A stretch of DNA of 64,000 bases from Desulfovibrio sp. (GTDB lineage: Bacteria; Desulfobacterota; Desulfovibrionia; Desulfovibrionales; Desulfovibrionaceae), in contig JACRDI010000009.1 of assembly GCA_016218665.1 (NCBI GenBank), forward strand, positions 33,849 to 97,848, in the 5' to 3' direction. Below the pieces are notes generated by a model, which was given only the letters and a program-made list of their open reading frames with translations, had not been told where the DNA came from and did no database searches. The position numbers were made by a program, and so were the translations under genes. Shown here in pieces: positions 43,383-51,574 of this stretch (position 1 is its first letter; every line of letters starts with the position of its first letter).

Positions 43383-43638
43383 CCGGCCAAGCCGGCGGAC
43401 CAAATGGGAAGGGAGCGGGCGGTCCGGCTGACCGGCCCGACTGGCCGGCTTGGCTGACCGGCCCGACTGACCGGATGGTCTGGCCTGAAGGTCCGGCCTG
43501 AAGGTTTGCCCAGCCGAACTGGGCGGGCGCGAAAACCCCGGCCTTGCATATGGTGCCCTCCTTGGCTATCAGGACAGACACGCCTGATCGGCAGGCCGGG
43601 ATGCTTACGGAGTCCTCGTTTTTTGTACAGGAGCAGGG
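43383..43638. repeat. Gap with short direct repeats before hypF
   Basis: An 18-base unit GGCTGACCGGCCCGACTG occurs at 43426-43443 and 43452-43469, and CCGGCCTGAAGGT-type units occur twice near 43480-43506. Other partial copies of GACCGGC lie around them. No gene is seen here. The rest presumably holds the hypF promoter, though no clear elements stand out. Confidence 0.55.
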
Positions 43639-46071
43639 ATGGCCAGCGCCGACGTCCGCCGCAGATTCATCGTCACCGGCCAGGTGCAGGGGGTGGGGTT
43701 CCGCCCCTTCGTGTTTCGCTTGGCCGAGGACCTCGACCTGGCCGGACACGTGCGCAACACGCCCGAGGGCGTGGTCATAGAGGTGCAGGGCCAGCCCAGG
43801 CAGCTGGAGCAGTTCGCCAAACGCCTGGAGGCCGAGCAGCCTCCCCTGGCGCGCATCCTGCGCGTTTCCGCCCACGGGGTGGAGCCCGAGGCCGGGGCCA
43901 GGGGCTTCGCCATCAGCCGCAGCACCGGCGGGGCCGGGCACGACGTGCTCATCAGCCCGGACGTGGCCGTCTGCCCGGAGTGCCGCGCAGAGACCCTGGA
44001 CAAGACCAACCGCCGCTTCCTGTACCCCTTCACCAACTGCACCAACTGCGGCCCGCGCTACACCATCACCCGCAGCGTGCCCTACGACCGGCCCAACACC
44101 TCCATGGGCTGCTTCCCCATGTGCCCGGACTGCCAGCGCGAGTACGAGAACCCGCGCGACAGGCGCTTCCACGCCCAGCCCAACGCCTGCCCCGTGTGCG
44201 GGCCCCAGGTGTGGCTGTCCGACCGCTCCGGCACGGTGGTGGCCCGGCGCGACGAAGCCATGCGCACCCTGGCGGCCATCCTCATGCAGGGGGGCATCGC
44301 CGCGGTGAAGGGCCTGGGCGGCTTCCACCTGGTGTGCGACGCCACCAGCCAGGCCGCCGTGCGCGAGCTGCGCCGCCGCAAGAAACGCCCGCACAAGCCC
44401 CTGGCCGTCATGACGCCCGATGTGGACGCCGCGCGCCTGCTGGCCGAGGTCACCCCGGCGGAGGAGGCCTGGCTGGAGGGCTCGGTCCGGCCCATCGTGC
44501 TCTGCCGCAAGCGGCAGGAATCCCCCCTGGCCCAGGCCGTTGCCCCGGACGTGGACCACGTGGGCCTGATGCTGCCCTACACGCCCCTGCACCTGGTGCT
44601 TTTTCAGCGCTACGCCAGGCTGCTCAGGCAGGAGAGGCCCGGCGCGATTCCCGCGCTGGTCATGACCTCCGGCAACGTGAGCGACGAGCCCATCTGCCTG
44701 GGCAACCGCGAGGCCCTCTCCCGCCTGAAGGAAGTCGCGGACATCTTCATGTGCCACAACCGCGACATCCTCATCCGCACCGACGACTCCGTGCTGCGCG
44801 TGCTGCCGGAGACGGGCGAGACCCAGTACCTGCGCCGGGCGCGCGGCTTCGTGCCGCAGCCGGTGTTCCTGGCGCTGAAGGGGCCCTGCGTCATGGGCGT
44901 CGGGCCGGAGCTCAAGTGCACCCTCACCCTCACCAAGGGCGACCAGGCCTTTGTGAGCCAGCACCTGGGCGACATGCAGAACATCGAGACCCTGGGCTTC
45001 CACCACGAGATCGCCGAGCATTTCCAGGACATTCTGCAGGCCGAGCCCGAACTGGTGGTGCGCGACCTGCACCCCAACTACCTGACCACCAGCGTGGCCC
45101 AGGAGATGGTCCGCAAGACCGGGGTGGCCACCGCCGCCCTGCAGCACCACTTCGCCCACGCCCACGCCGTGCTGGCCGAGAACAGGCACATGGGCCCGGC
45201 CCTGTGCCTGGCGCTGGACGGCACGGGCTTCGGCACCGGGCAGCCCAACCTGGGCCATTCCACCAGCTGGTCCATCTGGGGCGGGGAGTGCCTGCTGGTG
45301 GACACGGACACCCTGCACCACGAGCGCCTGGCCCACTTCGCGGAGTTCAGCCTGCCCGGAGGCGAGGCCGCCGTGCACGAGCCCTGGCGCCTGGCCCAGG
45401 CCATGCTGTGGGAGCTGGACATAGAACACAGCGCGCAGAATGGCGCCCCGGCCTGGCCCTGGCTGCCGGAGTTCGAGCAGGCCAGCGCGTTCCTGCCGCA
45501 GATTTTGCGCAAGAGCCTCAACTGTCCGCTCACGTCCAGCTGCGGCCGGCTCTTCGACGCCGCCTCGTCCATGCTGGGCCTGTGCCAGCGCGTGACCTAC
45601 GAGGGCCAGGCGGCCATCGTGCTGGAGCGCGCCCAGGATCTGTCCATCCCCCTGGCCGAGGCCGCCGTGTACCCCTGCCCGCTGGTGAAGGGCACCGACC
45701 CCGACCGGCTGGAGACGCACCTGGTCCCGCGCGAGCTGGATACCTACACCCTGTTCCGCGCCCTGCTGAAGGACATGTCCGCGGGCACCCCCGTGCCGGT
45801 CATGGCCCGGCGCTTCCACGCCAGCCTCATCAAGGGCCTGGCCGACATGGCCCAGGCCTTCGGCAAGAAGCACGGCATCGCCCACGTGGCCCTCTCCGGC
45901 GGGGTGATGCAGAACATGACCTTCGCCCAGGGGCTGCCCAAGGCCCTGGCCGAGAGAGGACTCATCCCCTTGACGCACAAGCAACTGCCGCCCAACGACG
46001 GCTGCATCTCCCTGGGCCAGGCCGCCTACGGCCAGCGCCTGCTCACCCTGCGCGGGTCGTGCCCCATATGA
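43639..46071 (+). CDS. hypF: Carbamoyltransferase HypF ([NiFe] hydrogenase maturation)
   Basis: HypF converts carbamoyl phosphate into the thiocarbamate on HypE that becomes the cyanide ligands of the [NiFe] site. The 810-residue protein shows the full domain order: an acylphosphatase domain (GQVQGVGFRPFVFRLA), two zinc-finger motifs (CPECRAET...CTNCGPRY and CPDCQ...CPVCG), a YrdC-like domain (VKGLGGFHLVCDA), and a Kae1-like domain (HHFAHAHAV, LDGTGFGTG, GGVMQNM). Length is normal. The other hyp genes are not in the window. Its stop overlaps the next start (ATGA), linking it to the methyltransferase. Confidence 0.95.
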   Translation: MASADVRRRFIVTGQVQGVGFRPFVFRLAEDLDLAGHVRNTPEGVVIEVQGQPRQLEQFAKRLEAEQPPLARILRVSAHGVEPEAGARGFAISRSTGGAGHDVLISPDVAVCPECRAETLDKTNRRFLYPFTNCTNCGPRYTITRSVPYDRPNTSMGCFPMCPDCQREYENPRDRRFHAQPNACPVCGPQVWLSDRSGTVVARRDEAMRTLAAILMQGGIAAVKGLGGFHLVCDATSQAAVRELRRRKKRPHKPLAVMTPDVDAARLLAEVTPAEEAWLEGSVRPIVLCRKRQESPLAQAVAPDVDHVGLMLPYTPLHLVLFQRYARLLRQERPGAIPALVMTSGNVSDEPICLGNREALSRLKEVADIFMCHNRDILIRTDDSVLRVLPETGETQYLRRARGFVPQPVFLALKGPCVMGVGPELKCTLTLTKGDQAFVSQHLGDMQNIETLGFHHEIAEHFQDILQAEPELVVRDLHPNYLTTSVAQEMVRKTGVATAALQHHFAHAHAVLAENRHMGPALCLALDGTGFGTGQPNLGHSTSWSIWGGECLLVDTDTLHHERLAHFAEFSLPGGEAAVHEPWRLAQAMLWELDIEHSAQNGAPAWPWLPEFEQASAFLPQILRKSLNCPLTSSCGRLFDAASSMLGLCQRVTYEGQAAIVLERAQDLSIPLAEAAVYPCPLVKGTDPDRLETHLVPRELDTYTLFRALLKDMSAGTPVPVMARRFHASLIKGLADMAQAFGKKHGIAHVALSGGVMQNMTFAQGLPKALAERGLIPLTHKQLPPNDGCISLGQAAYGQRLLTLRGSCPI

Positions 46072-47303
46072 GCGCGCCGCACCCTGAGAAGCCGGCCCAC
46101 GGCCTGCGCACCCTGGTGCTGCGCAAGAACGAGGACCGCCGCGTGGCCGCCGGGCATTCGTGGATCTTCAGCAACGAGATCGATGTGGCCAGGTCGCCGC
46201 TCACGGGCTTTTCGCCGGGCGAGTGCGCCCGCGTGGAGTCGGCCTCCGGGCGGCCCCTGGGCTCGGCCTACGTGAACCCCATGGCGCTCATCGCCGCGCG
46301 CGTGTACTGCCACGACGCCACCCGGCCCCTGGACGGCGAGCTGCTGCGGGCCCGCCTGCGCGCCGCGCTCGGCCTGCGCGAGGCGCTTTTTTCCGCCCCG
46401 TACTACCGCCTGTGCTTCGGCGAGGCCGACCGCCTGCCCGGCCTGGTGGTGGACCGCTTCGGCGGGCTGCTCGCGGTGCAGATGGGCACGGCGGGCATGG
46501 AACGCCTGCGCGGGGAGATCATCGACGCGCTGACCGAACTGGTCGCGCCCGAGGGCATCCTGCTCAAGAACGACCTGCCCGGCCGCGAGCTGGAAGGCCT
46601 CACGCGCGGCGTGGAAGTGGCCGCCGGCAGCGTGCCCGACGAGGCCGTCATCGAGGAGAACGGCTGCCGCTTCGTGTTCCCCCTGGCCGGGGGGCAGAAG
46701 ACCGGCTGGTTCTACGACATGCGCGAGACCCGGGCCATGGCGGCGTCGCTCTGCGCCGGACGCAAGGTGCTGGATGTGTTTTCCTACGCCGGAGGCCTGG
46801 GCGTGGCCTGCGCCAAGGCCGGGGCCGAAGGGGCCCTGTGCCTGGACGCCTCGGGCGTGGCCCTTGCCTACGCAGCCAGAAGCGCGGAGCTTTCCGGCGT
46901 GGCGGAGCGCGTGGAGACCCTGGAGGCCGACGCCCTGGCCGGGCTGAAGGACCTGCGCGCCCAGGGCCGGCGCTTCGGCCTGGTGAGCGTGGACCCCCCG
47001 GCCTTCGTCAAGCGCCGCAAGGACATGGAAAAGGGCCTGGCCGCCTACCGCACGGCCAACCGCCTGGCTCTGGAGCTGGTGGAGGACGGCGGTTTCCTTT
47101 TGGCCTGCTCCTGCTCCCAGCATGTGGGGCGCGATGATCTGCGCAAGGTGCTGGCCGGGGCCGCCAAGGACGCCGGGGTGCGGCTGAGCATCGTGCGCCA
47201 GTGCCACCAGGCCGCGGATCATCCCATCCACCCGGCCATGCCGGAGACCGAATACCTCAAGGGCTTCCTGTGCCGCGTGGAGCGGCCGGGCAGGGGCCTG
47301 TAG
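46068..47303 (+). CDS. Class I rRNA methyltransferase, RlmI-like
   Basis: This 411-residue SAM-dependent methyltransferase has the architecture of RlmI: an N-terminal PUA domain (LRKNEDRRVAAGHSWIFSNEID), a central domain, and a Rossmann methyltransferase domain (VLDVFSYAGGLGVACAKAGA; catalytic VDPPAFVKRRKD). RlmI methylates C1962 of 23S rRNA at position 5, but related paralogues have other targets, so the exact site is not certain. The ATG overlaps the hypF stop. The much longer open frame upstream on the same strand is a shadow of hypF. Confidence 0.85.
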   Translation: MSAPHPEKPAHGLRTLVLRKNEDRRVAAGHSWIFSNEIDVARSPLTGFSPGECARVESASGRPLGSAYVNPMALIAARVYCHDATRPLDGELLRARLRAALGLREALFSAPYYRLCFGEADRLPGLVVDRFGGLLAVQMGTAGMERLRGEIIDALTELVAPEGILLKNDLPGRELEGLTRGVEVAAGSVPDEAVIEENGCRFVFPLAGGQKTGWFYDMRETRAMAASLCAGRKVLDVFSYAGGLGVACAKAGAEGALCLDASGVALAYAARSAELSGVAERVETLEADALAGLKDLRAQGRRFGLVSVDPPAFVKRRKDMEKGLAAYRTANRLALELVEDGGFLLACSCSQHVGRDDLRKVLAGAAKDAGVRLSIVRQCHQAADHPIHPAMPETEYLKGFLCRVERPGRGL

Positions 47304-47322
47304 CCGAGAGGACGCCTTCCGT

Positions 47323-47601
47323 ATGACCGACGAGAAAAAGGCCGCCGTGCAGACCTTCGACCTGCGCCACGTGACCTGCGGGCTGGTGCCCGCCATCCTG
47401 GACGCCCTGGCCGGCCTGGAGGGCGACGAGGCCGACGTGCTGGTGCGCGCAGGCATCGAGACCGAGATCATCAACGGCTTCGGCACCGGGGGGGACTGGA
47501 ACTTCCGCTTCCTGCCCAGCTTCGGCCACGGCCTCGCCCGCTTCTCCCGCCGCCCGCCCGATCCGGCAAAGCGTGTGCGCCTGGATTTACTCGACTACTA
47601 G
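47323..47601 (+). CDS. Small hypothetical protein
   Basis: This 92-residue protein is unrecognised. It is acidic in the first half (GLEGDEADVLVRAGIETEI) and more basic in the second, with no membrane segment. The ATG has no strong ribosome site. It follows the RlmI-like gene by 19 bases on the same strand and may be translated from the same message. Confidence 0.5.
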   Translation: MTDEKKAAVQTFDLRHVTCGLVPAILDALAGLEGDEADVLVRAGIETEIINGFGTGGDWNFRFLPSFGHGLARFSRRPPDPAKRVRLDLLDY

Positions 47602-47769
47602 GCCTGCTCAATTACTTGGCCTGATGGCTGCCCGGGATGCCCGTCCGCACTGAATTGTCAGGAGGGCCGGCCGTCCACCCTCGGCGCGCCCGGCGCTTCG
47701 GAACACGGCAGGGCGCCCGGAAACCGCCGGCCTGCGCGGGAGAGCCGCCCGACGCCGTCCCCCCCTCGC

Positions 47770-47816
47770 AAAAAAAACGCCGCCAGGACCAGCTCCCGGC
47801 GGCGTTCGTCTTTTTT
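47770..47816 (-). terminator. Bidirectional intrinsic terminator
   Basis: An 8-bp stem (ACGCCGCC / GGCGGCGT) is flanked by a run of A on its left and TTTTTT on its right, so it can end transcription in both directions. It is just past the stop of the minus-strand polyferredoxin gene. Confidence 0.85.
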
Positions 47817-47828
47817 CTGCGCCGGCGG

Positions 47829-48818
47829 CTAGAAGTCCGGCAGCTGGCCCATCATGAGCATGTGCATGCGCCGCACCATGGGCGCGGGAATGGGCGACTG
47901 CCAGTAGCCCAGGGAATCGGCGACGGCGGACGCGCCAATGAGGATGACCAGGCTGCCCGCGGCGATGGCCCACCAGGGCGTGCGCTTGCCCAGCACGCTC
48001 ACGCCCAGGCAGCCCTTCACCGGGCAGGCGCTCACGCATTCCACGCAGCCCTGGCACTCCGGCGAGGACATGCGCAGTGAGGAATCCACGGGCAGGGCCA
48101 TGGGGCAGGCCTTGGCGCAGCGCCCGCAGGACACGCAGGCGTCGGCATCGCGCGTCACGGCCGCGGGCGAGAGCCAGGAGAACAGCCCCAGGAGCGCCCC
48201 ATAGGGGCACAGCGCCCGGCACCAGAAGGCCGGGATGACCACCGAGGCGAGGGCCAGCACGCCCAGCACACCCAGGGTGAGGGCGGAGGGGTGCTGGAAG
48301 AAGAGCAGCATGCGCGTGTCGGCCACGAAGTTGAAGGGCGCGCGCAGGAAGGCCTCGATGTCCTCGCCGCTCATGCTCAGGGCCACGTAGAGGAACCCGG
48401 CCATGAGCAGGTACTTGGGCGCGGCCAGAATCCTTCGCCCTATCCGCCCCGGCTGCCAGATGACGCCCAGCTTCCTGCCCAGGCGCTCCAGGAGGTTGGA
48501 GATGAACCCCGCCGGGCAGAGCTGCCCGCAGAAGGCCTTGCGGAGCAGCAGACTCATGGCGATGATGGCCAGGAAGATGGTCAGCCCGGCCGGGTGGACG
48601 GGATCGTAGGACCCGGTGAAGAGCAGGCGCTTGGCCGCCATGAGCGCGCTGATGGGCAGGAAGCCCTCCACGGCCGGGGGTTTGGGGGTCCAGAGGTCGG
48701 TGTGGCCCAGGGCCCAGCGCACATGGGCCACGAAACGCACGCAGGTCCAGGCCAGGAACAAAGCGAATCCAGCCTGCGTTGCCAGACGCAGGCGCGAGGG
48801 GGTGAACATGTTGCGCAT
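47829..48818 (-). CDS. Membrane polyferredoxin, NapH/NosR-like 4Fe-4S protein
   Basis: This 329-residue protein has about four to five membrane spans and two C-terminal ferredoxin motifs (CVSCGRCAKACPM and CQGCVECVSACPV) for two [4Fe-4S] clusters. Two CxxxCP motifs at the membrane surface (CGQLCPAG and CRALCPYG) are characteristic of the NapH/NosR/RdxA group. These proteins move electrons between the quinone pool and periplasmic or cytoplasmic partners. The gene lies 18 bases after the small gene at 48837-49211 on the same strand. The partner cannot be inferred here. Confidence 0.85.
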   Translation of the reverse strand: MRNMFTPSRLRLATQAGFALFLAWTCVRFVAHVRWALGHTDLWTPKPPAVEGFLPISALMAAKRLLFTGSYDPVHPAGLTIFLAIIAMSLLLRKAFCGQLCPAGFISNLLERLGRKLGVIWQPGRIGRRILAAPKYLLMAGFLYVALSMSGEDIEAFLRAPFNFVADTRMLLFFQHPSALTLGVLGVLALASVVIPAFWCRALCPYGALLGLFSWLSPAAVTRDADACVSCGRCAKACPMALPVDSSLRMSSPECQGCVECVSACPVKGCLGVSVLGKRTPWWAIAAGSLVILIGASAVADSLGYWQSPIPAPMVRRMHMLMMGQLPDF

Positions 48819-48836
48819 GGGGGTGACTGCCCGGAC

Positions 48837-49211
48837 TTACGCCCAGCCGCGGACCTCCGCCGCGAAGAGCTCCAGGTTGTTGGGCTCGCCGGGTTTGTGG
48901 TCGTCCGGGTAGAGCAGGGCGGACATGAAGAACACGCTGCCCACCTTGAGGGACATGGCGGCGTTGTGGGAGAAGCCGCCCAGGCGCTCGGCCGCGGCGT
49001 CGGAAAGGCCGCGCCCCAGGGCGGCCACCAGCGGAGCGGCGTCATCCGCGATTTTCGACAGCAGCTCGGCCTTCTTGCGCATGAGGGCCTCATACCCGGC
49101 CTGGTCGCCCCTGCCCTGGATGACCGCCTGGGCCTCGGCCTCGATGGCCTTCACCAGGCGCGTTTTTTCGTCAAGGAAATCAGCCAGATTTTCAGCCGCA
49201 CCGGTACTCAT
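48837..49211 (-). CDS. Small hypothetical protein upstream of the polyferredoxin
   Basis: This 124-residue protein has long N-terminal helices with coiled-coil character (FLDEKTRLVKAIEAEAQAV, ALMRKKAELLSKIADDA) and a C-terminal segment that is partly hydrophobic (MSLKVGSVFFMSALLYP). I recognise no family. A strong AAGGAGG precedes the ATG at 49211, so the longer open frame upstream is not used. It shares strand and spacing with the polyferredoxin gene and may be co-transcribed. Confidence 0.65.
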   Translation of the reverse strand: MSTGAAENLADFLDEKTRLVKAIEAEAQAVIQGRGDQAGYEALMRKKAELLSKIADDAAPLVAALGRGLSDAAAERLGGFSHNAAMSLKVGSVFFMSALLYPDDHKPGEPNNLELFAAEVRGWA

Positions 49212-49409
49212 GGGATATCCTCCTTGCGGGACATGACCCCACCCCATGCCCGCGTTCATAGCCCTGCGGAGCCCGGCTGGCAAGAGCCGCGTCCGGGGCG
49301 GGCCCCGGCGATGGCCGCTGGCGCGGGGCTTGCGGCCCATCTGGACAGACGCCGGCTTTCCCGGTACCCCTTGGCCCCGCATGCTGACGAAATCCCGAAG
49401 GAGGCTCCC

Positions 49410-50024
49410 GTGCCCATACTTTCCGCAAGCCTAGGCCTGACGCGCTATCACGTGGTCGGGGACGTCGAGGACTCCCTCTGGCGCGAGCTTCCCCAGCGCC
49501 TCAAGGACAACGCCTTCAAGGACATCGACGCCACCACGGACGAGCGCTCCTTCGGCTGGTGCAACCTGGACAACATGCTGGACATGGACTGGGCCGAGTC
49601 CCCGCCGGAAAAGGGCCACTACGTCTGCTTCAGCCTCCGGCTGGACACCCGGCGCATCCCCCCGGCCGTGTTCAAGAAGCACTGCCTCATCGCCCTCTCG
49701 CAGGAGCTGGCCCAGGCCAAGGCCGAGGGCAAGGCCTTCATCTCCAAGGACCGCCGCCGCGAGATCAAGGACCAGGTGATGCTGCGCCTGCGCGCCCGCA
49801 GCCTGCCCATCCCGGCCGTGTTCGACGTGGTGTGGAACACCCAGAGCGGCCGCATCCTGCTGCTGACCACCAATTCCAAGGTCAAGGCCATGTTCGAGGA
49901 ACTCTTCGAGACCTCCTTCGGCCTGGAGCTTGAGGCGCTCACCCCCTTCGCCCTGGCGGCCGACATGCTGGGCGAGGGAGTGGTGTCCCGCCTGGAGAAC
50001 CTCGAACCCACGTCCTTCGTGTAG
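49410..50024 (+). CDS. RdgC-like protein (short form)
   Basis: This 204-residue protein has RdgC-like elements: FGWCNLDNMLDMDW, a YVCFSLRLDTRRIPPAVFKKH segment and EIKDQVMLRLRARSLPIP. E. coli RdgC is about 300 residues and forms a DNA-encircling dimer that limits RecA. This one lacks the C-terminal third, and the next gene (174 residues) may supply the missing part. The start is a GTG with AAGGAGG upstream. The frame is open further upstream without a ribosome site or similarity. Confidence 0.7.
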   Translation: MPILSASLGLTRYHVVGDVEDSLWRELPQRLKDNAFKDIDATTDERSFGWCNLDNMLDMDWAESPPEKGHYVCFSLRLDTRRIPPAVFKKHCLIALSQELAQAKAEGKAFISKDRRREIKDQVMLRLRARSLPIPAVFDVVWNTQSGRILLLTTNSKVKAMFEELFETSFGLELEALTPFALAADMLGEGVVSRLENLEPTSFV

Positions 50025-50034
50025 GAGCCCGAGC

Positions 50035-50559
50035 ATGGACCGCACCCTCACCGAACGCGAAAGCACCATCCTCGGCCAGGACTTCCTCACCTGGCTGTGG
50101 CACGCCACCGAGGCCCGCGGCGGCCTGTTCACCGACAAGGACGGCCGGGCCTTCAACCTGCGCATGGAAGAACGCCTGAGCGTCCAGGGCGGCGACGGCG
50201 AAGGCCTGGAATCGGCCTCCGTGAAGAGCCCCAGCGGCGAGCTCACCGAGGCGCGCACCGGCCTGCGCACGGGCAAGAAGGTCAACCGCGCCCAGTTGCG
50301 CTTCGACCGCGACCCCGAGGCCTGGCAGATGACCATCAAGGATTCGGACTTCTCCCTCTCGGGCCTCAAGACGCCAAAGATCGAGACCAAGGACCGCGAG
50401 GACGACGACCCGGACGCCCGCGTGCTGGAGAAGCTCTTCCTGGTGGAGCAGTGCCTGGAGCTTCTGGACGGCGTGTACCGCGAGTTTCTGAGCCTGCGCC
50501 TCTCGCCCCGCTGGGCCGAAGAGGTCAAGACCATCGGCGTGTGGATCGCCAAGGGCTAG
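50035..50559 (+). CDS. Hypothetical protein paired with the RdgC-like gene
   Basis: This 174-residue protein has mixed alpha/beta character and no membrane segment. The first half (FLTWLWHATEARGGLFTDKDGRAF) and the second (LEKLFLVEQCLELLDGVYREFL) are well-formed and protein-like, but no family is assigned. The ATG has GGAG nearby and lies 10 bases after the RdgC-like stop. The close coupling suggests a functional pair. RdgC proteins of normal length carry a C-terminal domain of similar position, so a split gene is possible. Confidence 0.65.
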   Translation: MDRTLTERESTILGQDFLTWLWHATEARGGLFTDKDGRAFNLRMEERLSVQGGDGEGLESASVKSPSGELTEARTGLRTGKKVNRAQLRFDRDPEAWQMTIKDSDFSLSGLKTPKIETKDREDDDPDARVLEKLFLVEQCLELLDGVYREFLSLRLSPRWAEEVKTIGVWIAKG

Positions 50560-50561
50560 GC

Positions 50562-51221
50562 ATGAAGCCTGCGGAAGTTCAGGAGTCCCGCATCGTCTTG
50601 GCGGCCTATGGCGACAGCTTGGTGGCAGGCTGGGGCCTTGCCACGGCCGACGCCCTGCCGGCGCGGCTTGAGGCGGAGTTCGCCGCGCCCGGCCCCTGCC
50701 ACGTGCCGGACGTGCGCGTGCTGGACTTCGGCGTCTCCGGCGACACGGCCCTCGACGGGCTGGAGCGCCTGGACGAGGTGCTGGCCGCCAGGCCGCGCGC
50801 GGTGCTGCTGGAGTTCGGCGCCAACGACTGCTATCAGGGCATCCCGGTCAAGGAGACCCGCGCCGCGCTGGAGCGCATGACCGCCGCCCTGCTGGGCGCG
50901 GGGGCCAAGGTGTTCCTGGCTGGCTGGCGCACCCGGGCGGACCTCTTCTCGCCCCAGTTCGACGACCCGGACCTGGCGGGCCTTGTGCCCCTGGCCCCGC
51001 CGGAGTTCAACAACGGCTACGTCAAGCGCTTCAACGCCATGCACGCGGAACTGGCCGCGAAGTTCGGCCTGCCGCTCATGCCGCATATCCTGGACCCCCT
51101 GGACGGCCAGCCCGGCTGCTTCCAGGCCGACGGCGTGCATCCCAACGCCAAGGGCGCGGGCATCCTGGCCCGGCACCTGGCCCCCTTGTTGCTGCCATTG
51201 CTCAAAGAGCAATCGGCCTAA
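50562..51221 (+). CDS. SGNH-hydrolase esterase (GDSL type)
   Basis: This 219-residue SGNH hydrolase of the arylesterase / lysophospholipase TesA type has Block I GDS (AAYGDSLVAGWG) with the nucleophile Ser near residue 19, Gly in GVSGDT, Asn in FGANDCYQG, and the Asp-His pair in DGVHPNAKG near the end, so the catalytic set is complete. No signal peptide is seen, unlike E. coli TesA, so it may be cytoplasmic. The ATG lies two bases after the preceding stop, which makes it the third gene of that unit. The substrate is unknown. Confidence 0.85.
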   Translation: MKPAEVQESRIVLAAYGDSLVAGWGLATADALPARLEAEFAAPGPCHVPDVRVLDFGVSGDTALDGLERLDEVLAARPRAVLLEFGANDCYQGIPVKETRAALERMTAALLGAGAKVFLAGWRTRADLFSPQFDDPDLAGLVPLAPPEFNNGYVKRFNAMHAELAAKFGLPLMPHILDPLDGQPGCFQADGVHPNAKGAGILARHLAPLLLPLLKEQSA

Positions 51222-51574
51222 GCCTGACGGCCCAGGTCTGGCGGCCAAGGTTTTGCCGGGGCTGAGGCTGCGTCCCGTCTCGATTCTCTGTGATGTCTTG
51301 GCCTTGTGCGCTGGCCTGCCGTTCAGCTTTGGTGGGCTGCCGCTTTCCTGCAAAGGGGCGCGCAGCGGGTGCGTCGCGCTTGGTGCATCGCTTCTGGTCG
51401 ATCGCGTCTGGTCAATCGCTTCTGGTCCACCACGTCTGGTGCGTGATGAAAGGGCGTCGTTTCCAGTGCGCCGCGCATCAGGCACAGCGCGTCTCGCGCG
51501 GTGCTCCCGAGAATGTTGTGGCGAAAGCCGCGCGGCCCCGTGTCGTCCATTCTGCGTGCCGGGGAGGGGAAACC
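51222..51574. repeat. Gap containing degenerate 14-15 base tandem repeats
   Basis: No gene is supported. Between 51371 and 51445 a unit of about 14 bases recurs: GCTTCTGGTCGATC, GCGTCTGGTCAATC, GCTTCTGGTCCACC, ACGTCTGGTGCGTG. A partial copy (GCTTGGTGCATC) precedes them. No hairpin terminator is obvious after the esterase gene. Confidence 0.6.
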
